This document shows positions 56,898-64,000 of a stretch of 64,000 bases of DNA, in pieces. The stretch is from Smallanthus sonchifolius (lineage: Eukaryota; Streptophyta; Magnoliopsida; Asterales; Asteraceae): NCBI GenBank assembly GCA_023525975.1, contig CM042025.1, positions 3,735,001-3,799,000 of the forward strand, read 5' to 3'. Both the position numbers and the translations under genes were made by a program. Position 1 is the first letter of the stretch. Every line of letters starts with the position of its first letter. The notes under the pieces are model-generated. The model was not told the origin of the DNA. It ran no database searches and saw only the letters and a program-made list of their open reading frames with translations.

Positions 56898-59634
56898 CAT
56901 TTATTAAGTCATTTGTCGTTATCTTTATATAAGACTAACCATACTATTGTTTCAAACGTTCTCATTTTACGATGGCTAAACATTCAATCTAGAGGTATTT
57001 TGGTCATTTTCATAATATTTAACAGAAAAGTTAACTGTCATCCACTCTAAGGACTAAACATGTTACGTTTCTGCATAATTTGAGACTGTTAGTGTAATTT
57101 TTCAAACTTAAGAACCAAATCCAAAATTTGGACATACCAGAGGGACCATCCGTATACTTAACTTTAGCAACAAAGTAGTACTTTTTCGGGTGTGTTATTC
57201 ATGTAATATTGTTAGGAATAGTTATATAGTTATGACTTATGAGGCGTCATGTAGTTAATTTTAATATACTGATTATGTAAATGTATGTTTTATGTGAATA
57301 GTATTTGTGTATCACTCTTTCATTTATGTATATTTAAAAACTAGTTCTTTTATTGAGAAATCATGGTAATACGTGACACAAACTCATGTATTGTCTACGT
57401 ATTCATATTATCTGGTATATTACTTAGGATGCGTTGTTCTTTTTATTTCAGGTATGCTCAAACACAAGGAAATAACTAATCAACATCAAAACAAAGTAAC
57501 ACATCTTTTATGTCTCTATCGTCAACTATGGATTATTAATCAACTATATGTGTTTTTTTATTAGATAATTTGGGTCCTCCAATGCAATTTGGGGTCTCGA
57601 GCAATGAGTTTAGTTCGTTGAAGAGGACAATTGTTACCATTCAAATTCGGTGATGTCAACAACTATAATATAAGGATGACACATTCAAGAAGGTGACATA
57701 GGAGGCACAGAGAGGATGTTACTCATCTTCCATCATCCTAGAAACACAAGTCATTGAAATTTTCAGTAGTAGTGTAGGTTAGGGGTGTCAATTATGTCGG
57801 GTTGACGGACTGATGAGTTTCGGGTTGGCAGGTTGAAATGTTCAACCCGAACACGACCCGTATACTTATTTTTTGCCATATCGTGTTACTTGTTTGATGT
57901 TTATTTGCGAATACAAGTAATACCTTGTGACTTGCTAACAATTTAAATAAGGAACTTGGTTTTATATATTTAGCTCAAGATTAGAGGAAGCGAATGTAAA
58001 TATTGGAGAATGTGTGATTAGAACTAATGAAAAAAGTTGTTGGAAATTAAGAGGTGATAAGTATTTTAAGAAGAAAAATTAATAGCAAGATGCAAAATTA
58101 AAAATCAAAATATTAAATTTTAATTCCTTTTAAATAAATCCCTCTAATATTGAAATAGGAACGTTTTATAAATCGCTTAAACGGGTTAACCCATTTGCTA
58201 ACCCAGTCATGTTCGGATTAACCCATTTATTAAATTTGTCGTGTTCGGATTGACCTGCTTAATAAAAAGAGTTATATTAGCCGACTTAAAACCTAATTAT
58301 TTTCGTGTAGTTTCGTGTCATGTCAAGAATTGTTGCCCCTAGTATACATAACATACAAATTTCTAAACGAAGGTGGGGTCGCTTGACCCGGTCCGCCCTT
58401 AAGTATACATGAGATTGTGATGCGTTGAGAGATTCTACCTACATGTTTTGACAAGTGGCTAGTCTAGGAGATATGTCAGATGTTTTGCTTGCTGTTGACA
58501 CCATGAAACCTTATCATGCATGGTGGGATGTTGTGATTGTGAGTAAAATATGTAAGTAATAAGGTAAATGTATAATATTGACTTTGTAACTTTTTTTACA
58601 CCTACTTGTAACAGTATGCTTCAATACAAAACATTGGTTTCTTATGAAATTACACCTATACTTTTTTAAACTAGTTTTATTTCATAACAATAAGAGAAGT
58701 ATTAATATGGAAGGAATACACGTGATTCTAAAGCGTTGGTTGGCTTTGTTTCGCAAATTTCTATATATATTTTTGAACGACAACATCTAGATATTCTAGG
58801 ATAATTGGGTTTCCCCGAGGTAACACCTAGAACATCCAGGGTAGCTAAGGTACAAGTAAGTGATGCACACCTTTTCTATATAGAGTCTGCTTTTGAGAAG
58901 TATGCATTAAGGATTACACGATACAACCCTCCGAATAAGACTCCAAACAACACTTATGTTCATGACTTTATATAGGAATGATCGTTTAATATCTCTCTCT
59001 CTATTTGTGTTGTTCACTATCTCTATCTATTTCTATATCCCTCAGTTTGTCTCTTTCTCAATCGCCTAACACACACGTATGTGTGTATGTATTATTATGT
59101 ATATATGTATAGACATGTTGTCTTTCTAATTCATGTAATGAAGGAAGGTTGTTGTGATACATAACATATGTTCATATCACTTAAATATGTTGTCAACACT
59201 GACATGGTTACACAATTAGAATCGACGACATGCGAGTCATGGTCACACAAATATTTGTCAGTTAACTACCACCGAATAGGATTTTCATGCGACATGAGTG
59301 AAAGGGTGATACATGAAGGGCACAAATGTGTGACTTGCGAGCCAAAGTAACTACGCAACGGTAGGGCCACGCAATTTGGGGATACTCATGCATTATTTAC
59401 CAAGATTTAACTCCACGTTACAAAAGGGATTTTCTTGGATTACAAGCAAACATCATGGTACAATTTAGACATGATGAAACACCTAGTCTCCTATTGTTCT
59501 TCAGTATCAAAACAGCCCCATTAACATTTTGTTGTTCCCAACTCTTTTGAACCCAAATTGATAACTTCTGATCTATCATGTCTCGCCGGCTTTGTTCAGC
59601 GTCTAGGCAACGCCAACTTTTGTTGTTGTAGTTT
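56898..59634. other. Gene-free interval between XPD and the p31comet-like gene
   Basis: Contains a hAT-like element (57780-58341), AT-rich sequence and short frames without domains. The 3'UTR of the minus-strand gene is expected from 59634 leftwards to about 59400. Confidence 0.5.
57780..58341. mobile_element. hAT-like element (562 bp), decayed
   Basis: The ends TAGGGGTGTCAATTATGTCG and, inverted, TAGGGGCAACAATTCTTGAC are clear relatives, and inner GGGTTGACGG / CGGATTGACC segments add to the symmetry. The flanking octamers match at only about 5 of 8 positions, so it is old. Confidence 0.6.
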
Positions 59635-62600
59635 TCATTCTTCTGGCGATGCCTTGCAAGCCAAACCCTTGATAACATGCTGACACTGAAACCTGTAATG
59701 AGTTCAGGTTAGAACGGGTCATTTAGTATAATTCAAGACATTAGGGTGGGCCCACAAACACTCTATTTTTTTAATTAATTTAGATTATTAACAAAATCAA
59801 TATGATTACAGAAACAATAATCTAAATCTTCGAATAAAAAGAGGTATGCATTAAAAGTGTACTTTGGATGAATTTCTAACCGTTTTGACCCATTCACCTT
59901 TTAGTTAATTCTGTTTATTTAACCATTTGAATAAAACACCACCCAAACTGAACAATTTTCATAAGAGAAATTACTTCAAAAGCTGACATGCCACAAAAAT
60001 GGCAGATAACTTTGCAGGTAAAAACAAGAATTAAAGAAGATCACAATAAGTTTGGGTTGGAACGGGTCATTTTAGTATAGATCCAGACTGTTGGGTGGAC
60101 CCACAAACACCTTTTTTTATCCATTTTCTAAATTAGTTTAGATTACTAATAAAATCAATATGATTACAAGAACAATAATCTAATCGTTGAATAAAAAGAG
60201 CCAATATGCATTAAAAGTATACTTTTAATGAATTTCAAACAGTTTTTGACCCGTTCACCTTTTAGCTAATTTTTTTATTCAACCCGTTTGAATAAAACAC
60301 AACCCAAACCGAATAATTTTCATAAGAGAAATTACTTCAAAAGTTGGCATGCCACAAAAATGGCCGATAACTTTAAAGGTAAAAACAAGAAATAAAGAAG
60401 ATCAAAACGAGTTCAGGTTGGAATGGGCCATTTTAGTATGAATCAAGACTGTCGGGTGGACCCACAAACACCTTTTTCTAAATTATTTAGATTGCTAACA
60501 AAATCAATATGATTACAAAAACAATAATCTAAATCTTTGAATAAAAAGAGACGTACTTTTAATGCATACTGTCTCTTTTTATTTATCTAATTTTATTTAT
60601 TTAACCCATTTGAATAAAACACAACCCAAACCGAACAATTTTCATAAGAGAAATTCCTTCATAAGCTGGCATGCCACAAAATGGCAGATTACTTTGCAGG
60701 TAAAAACAAGAAGTGAAAAACACAATGTCTACTAAATGCATAAATTTCAAAGAAATATTACCAGATGTAATCATTTGAAGTCGAATCCAACATGTCGCTT
60801 GGGTTTGCAGGTTGAGTGTCACAATTTAGAGAATGAATCACTCGATCTTGATTTCTACACTTGATTCTTAATCTCATAGGCACTATCTGCAAATGCAAGA
60901 CAATTACAATAAAGGGTATATCTTACTAGACAAAAACTTCAATAATTAAAACCACTAGTTTTACAAAGGGGAGTGATATGTACATGGAAAATAGTTATTC
61001 ATATGTGTAAAGTACAAACATCTTGTAGCTAAGGTACAAGTAAGTGATGCACACTTTTGATGTGTATGCATCATTTTTTTCAGTGTGAATATTACCTCCG
61101 GTTTACAAAATATGAAAATACAAAAGGTACAGATATTAACAATATAATAACTAGGCAAAGATACAAAACAAAGTGTAGTAGAGAACCAAAAGCTTTGCCT
61201 TACATGGCCAACTGATTCAAGATGATTTGGATAATATTTATTCTCTAACGGGTCAGACGGTTAAACTCATAAACATTAGCTAAGAATGAAACATGCTTAA
61301 CAGGTAGAAAGTAGCCGAAAGTGTATTTTTAGTGCATAAAACCTCTTAAATCATCTTATACAAAAAGTTGGGTTAGTATTGAAATAAGATAATTAAATAA
61401 GTGTATTTGAAGACAAGTTATTTGTAAAAAATGGGAAAGAAAATGTTTCGGGTCAACCCAATCCTCACCCCAAAAATTATTCATTTCACATCTTACCCAA
61501 CCATCCCATTTTGCCACCTCTACATGCAAGTGTAAATTGGAAACTCTATAGAGTTGTAAAATTGACAAAGGAAAAAAATATCTTTGAAAATTGAAAGTCT
61601 ATATCAGATTGCAGGTTGAAGATATTCCTGAAGATTACCCGTTTTGACCCGATACCCAATCCGCTAATTTCCCACCTCTAAATGCAACTCTTAACTTGGA
61701 ACTCTAGATGGAGTTGTAAATGTGAAATAAGTAATAAATAACTTTGATAACCCAATCAGATTGTAGGTTATAGATATTCCTGATTTATCCACAATATATA
61801 TGTTATCAGTGAAGATTCTAATAAGAGGAACCATTATTAAAAGATATCCAAAATGATTCAATATTAAGAAGAAAAAAGGCCGGTTCAATGATTTAAATGC
61901 TCTAGTAATGAAATATTACCTTTTTGTTGTATCTAAAATCACGCTTGGGAAGAAAATGCAGAGGCATGTTGAAAGAAGGAGCTTTCACCAACAGGAACAA
62001 CTTTGAAGGGCCTAAAAGAGTTGCAAAGCTTCAATATAGTTTCAAATCAGCCTGTTCCAAGAAATTCTGGTTTTTAGAATGTAAATATCCAGCTCATCAA
62101 ATAATACCTTCATAAGATTCAGATCCAGCACCCTTGGATACCAGTGTCCTGATGACCTGTTCAAAGATGGGTTGATTTGGTTAAAGTACATCTTTAATGG
62201 GTCAAACGGGCTAAGCTAAAAGATATAACTAAAAAGGATACGGTTCATACTTCAAACATGTTAAAAGTCATCCACATGTATCAAATTGAATAAACCTCCA
62301 AAATCACTTCATTAAAAGAAGATTATAATAATATAGGTTTTTGTAATCGTATTTAACACCCCAATTATCTATATAATTTTAAAAAATGGATAAAGGAGAA
62401 TCTTGGATCAGTCCAACCTGACCTGACCCATTTTGACCGCACTTAAATCTACCCATTTTGACCCCTTACCCAACCCACCAGATCCACCCATAGAGAGGAC
62501 ATCTAGACAGAACCTTTCTTGAAATCCCTTCTGCTACTCTTGTTTTAGTGAAATCACAAGCATCAGATACGACATCTTTTCCATGTGAAAAGCACAACTC

Positions 62601-63956
62601 ATAAACATGTCTAGGCCGAACTGGACTAGCTCCAAGAGCCAAAATGACAGCCTCAACATGTGGAATTTCACTGAAGACCAGTTGGAGGGCAGTTTGGGTA
62701 TTAGCAATAGTTTTCATCAGCTTTTCAAGTCTTCTTATGACATGTTTCACTTCTCTCTTTTTTCCCATTTGAACTCTACGTTGAGACGCCTTCATTTCAG
62801 TTTGTGCAATAACTACCTCCTGAAAATGAAATTTTAAAAGGTAGTCTCCACAATGAGATCACAGATTTCTTTAAAAATATTGTATACATACCAAATCTTT
62901 ATACTCTGTATTCACTGCATCAAACTCAAGACTGAGATCTTGTAAGATCCTGCCAAGAAAAATGGTACTGAGCATTTTTTATAGGAAATAACAATCATAT
63001 TGATAAAAGATAAAAAAGTTGAAACAAATTAAATAAATGTAGTAGGCATTCTTTGAACTCAACAATCAAGCAAAAGAACAATTCTATGCATAGTAGTTAA
63101 AGATGTCAAATGCGCACCCAGGCGACGCGAGGCACACCAAAACCGCCTCGAGTGCAGCAAGGCGCAAAGGCACAAAAAACCTGAAAAGACCTGTCTGAAC
63201 TCTGAACGTGCAAAAAACCTGTTTAAACCGCCCTAAACTAGTCTAAAACAGTAAACAAGCCAAAACTAGTCTAAACCAGCCTAAAACAAGTCTAAACAGC
63301 TAAAAATGACCTGCTTATACTGCGCCTTGATTGTCTCGGGTGCGGCTTGGCCTTTAACTACATAGATTTTATGTAACTGGAAACCGAAGACTAACATTCA
63401 GTTAAGCCTAGATGAGCTTCCATCTTTAATCCAAACATCAAATGCAATGAAACATTAGAACTCAGTTAACACTTTATGCAAAAACTTACTTTCTAAGATC
63501 ATAGATGAGATATCTTTTTGATGTGTGAACTCACTACCTGGCGTTAACTAAATGAAATCGACAAAAAAAAAAGAACAAACTTAGTTTAAGCAAAATACAG
63601 ATCGAACCATAACAATTAACCAGCCCTAAATTATCCACCACAAGTTGCGAAACATGAATCTTCACGCACATGTATCTAATTTCCGACCTTTTAACCTAAC
63701 TTTTAGGTAATTCAAGCACAGATATTCATCAACTCAAACAAATATCAAAATTAATACTGAGATTTGATAGTAATTAGGGGAATTAAAACGAAGCTTACGA
63801 AGGGATTTGCTGGTGCATAAAAAGAACAAACCCTAGAATGTCCATTACGAGATGAAACATCACAGAGGCGTCTATAGAGTCGGCGGCAATCTCGACGTCG
63901 GTGAACTCCATCTCCGATGTTCCTCCTCCTTCCATGGCTTCTCTGTGAATTGGCAT
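59635..63956 (-). CDS. p31comet-like protein (MAD2L1-binding protein candidate), 7 exons, 281 aa
   Basis: Minus-strand exons 63956-63799, 62949-62892, 62819-62514, 62156-62108, 62011-61920, 60886-60762 and 59692-59635 join in frame with GT-AG introns and end in TGA. The protein starts acidic, then has VMFHLVMDILGFVLFMHQQI and a Lys/Arg-rich helical segment (RRVQMGKKREVKHVIRRLEK). A conserved-looking core follows: IPHVEAVILALGASPVRPRH, YELCFSHG and KLFLLVKAPSFNMPLHFLPK. The end is WFQCQHVIKGL. Length and pattern fit plant homologues of p31comet, the HORMA-like adaptor that brings MAD2 (and meiotic HORMA proteins) to the TRIP13/PCH2 ATPase. I assign this from memory of the family; 'conserved plant protein of unknown function' is the fallback. 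A second in-frame ATG at 63935 would drop 7 residues. Exon structure is more certain than the name. Confidence 0.7.
59700..60720. repeat. Tandem triplication (~355-bp unit) in the last intron of the p31comet-like gene
   Basis: Unit starts (GGTT.GAA.GGG.CATTT.AGTA) lie at ~59707, 60055 and 60416. Each unit contains a GGTGGCAA-family MITE relic (GACCCACAAACACC..AATAAAAAGAG..TTCACCTTTTAG) and an intron segment ending CTTTGCAGGTAAAAACAAG (mutated in unit 2). The last unit is shorter. Confidence 0.85.
61230..61700. repeat. GGTGGCAA-family relics in the p31comet-like gene intron 5
   Basis: Segments AACGGGTCAGACGGTTAAACTC, GGGTCAACCCAATCC..CCCATTTTGCCACCTC and GTTTTGACCCGATACCCAATCC match parts of the intron MITE family; another lies at ~62165-62490 in intron 3. 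They are truncated. Confidence 0.5.
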
Positions 63957-64000
63957 TCTGAAATTGAAACTTAGTGCTTGCTCTGCTCCCAGATTTGAAA

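Noticed and set aside
58341..58413. Small insertion flanked by AGTATACAT
   Set aside because: The direct repeat is exact, but the enclosed ~60 bp has no inverted ends; chance or slippage is as likely.

Overview
This is plant nuclear DNA. The evidence is four spliced genes with GT-AG introns, chromovirus-type Ty3/gypsy sequence, and many short DNA transposons with readable target-site duplications (TSDs). The repeat flavour (long gypsy LTRs opening TGTAACAC or TGTGACA, and intron repeats ending in GGTCAAAATTGCCACCTC) is what I associate with the daisy family (Asteraceae). That placement is inference from memory, not something the window proves.

Layout. 1-7246: the 3' part of a Ty3/gypsy element of Tekay/Del type, with an extra ORF (75-881), a gag-pol ORF (1022-5548, chromodomain broken by a frameshift), a polypurine tract and a 1.58-kb 3' LTR whose U3 carries six short perfect hairpins. 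7247-17425: nested debris of Helitrons, PIF/Harbinger and hAT elements, a SINE, a dead Harbinger transposase and a possible fragment of a chloroplast outer-envelope protein gene. 17426-24025: three solo LTRs (549, 2438 and 2397 bp), each with a perfect 5-bp TSD. 24026-25430: inverted and ACCCG-rich repeats.

25430-31874 (+): a four-exon F-box gene (372 aa, tail anchor) with a probable 5'UTR intron; its introns hold a Mutator-type foldback, a 19-bp hairpin and an 83-bp perfectly alternating pyrimidine-purine tract. 31875-41700: hAT, Helitron, SINE and CACTA pieces and a decayed RTE-type LINE (minus strand). 41999-45588 (+): a four-exon TRICHOME BIREFRINGENCE-LIKE (TBL) gene (441 aa). 45589-48780: gene-free. 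48781-56010 (-): a complete twelve-exon XPD/UVH6 helicase gene (756 aa). 56011-59634: gene-free. 59635-63956 (-): a seven-exon gene (281 aa) that I tentatively call p31comet (MAD2L1-binding protein); one intron carries a ~355-bp triplication.

The four genes do not form a pathway. XPD serves transcription and nucleotide-excision repair, p31comet the spindle and meiotic checkpoints, TBL polysaccharide O-acetylation in the Golgi, and the F-box protein probably ubiquitin ligation. The most unusual content is structural: palindrome arrays in two unrelated LTR families, the extra retroelement ORF, nested transposon layers and foldbacks inside introns.
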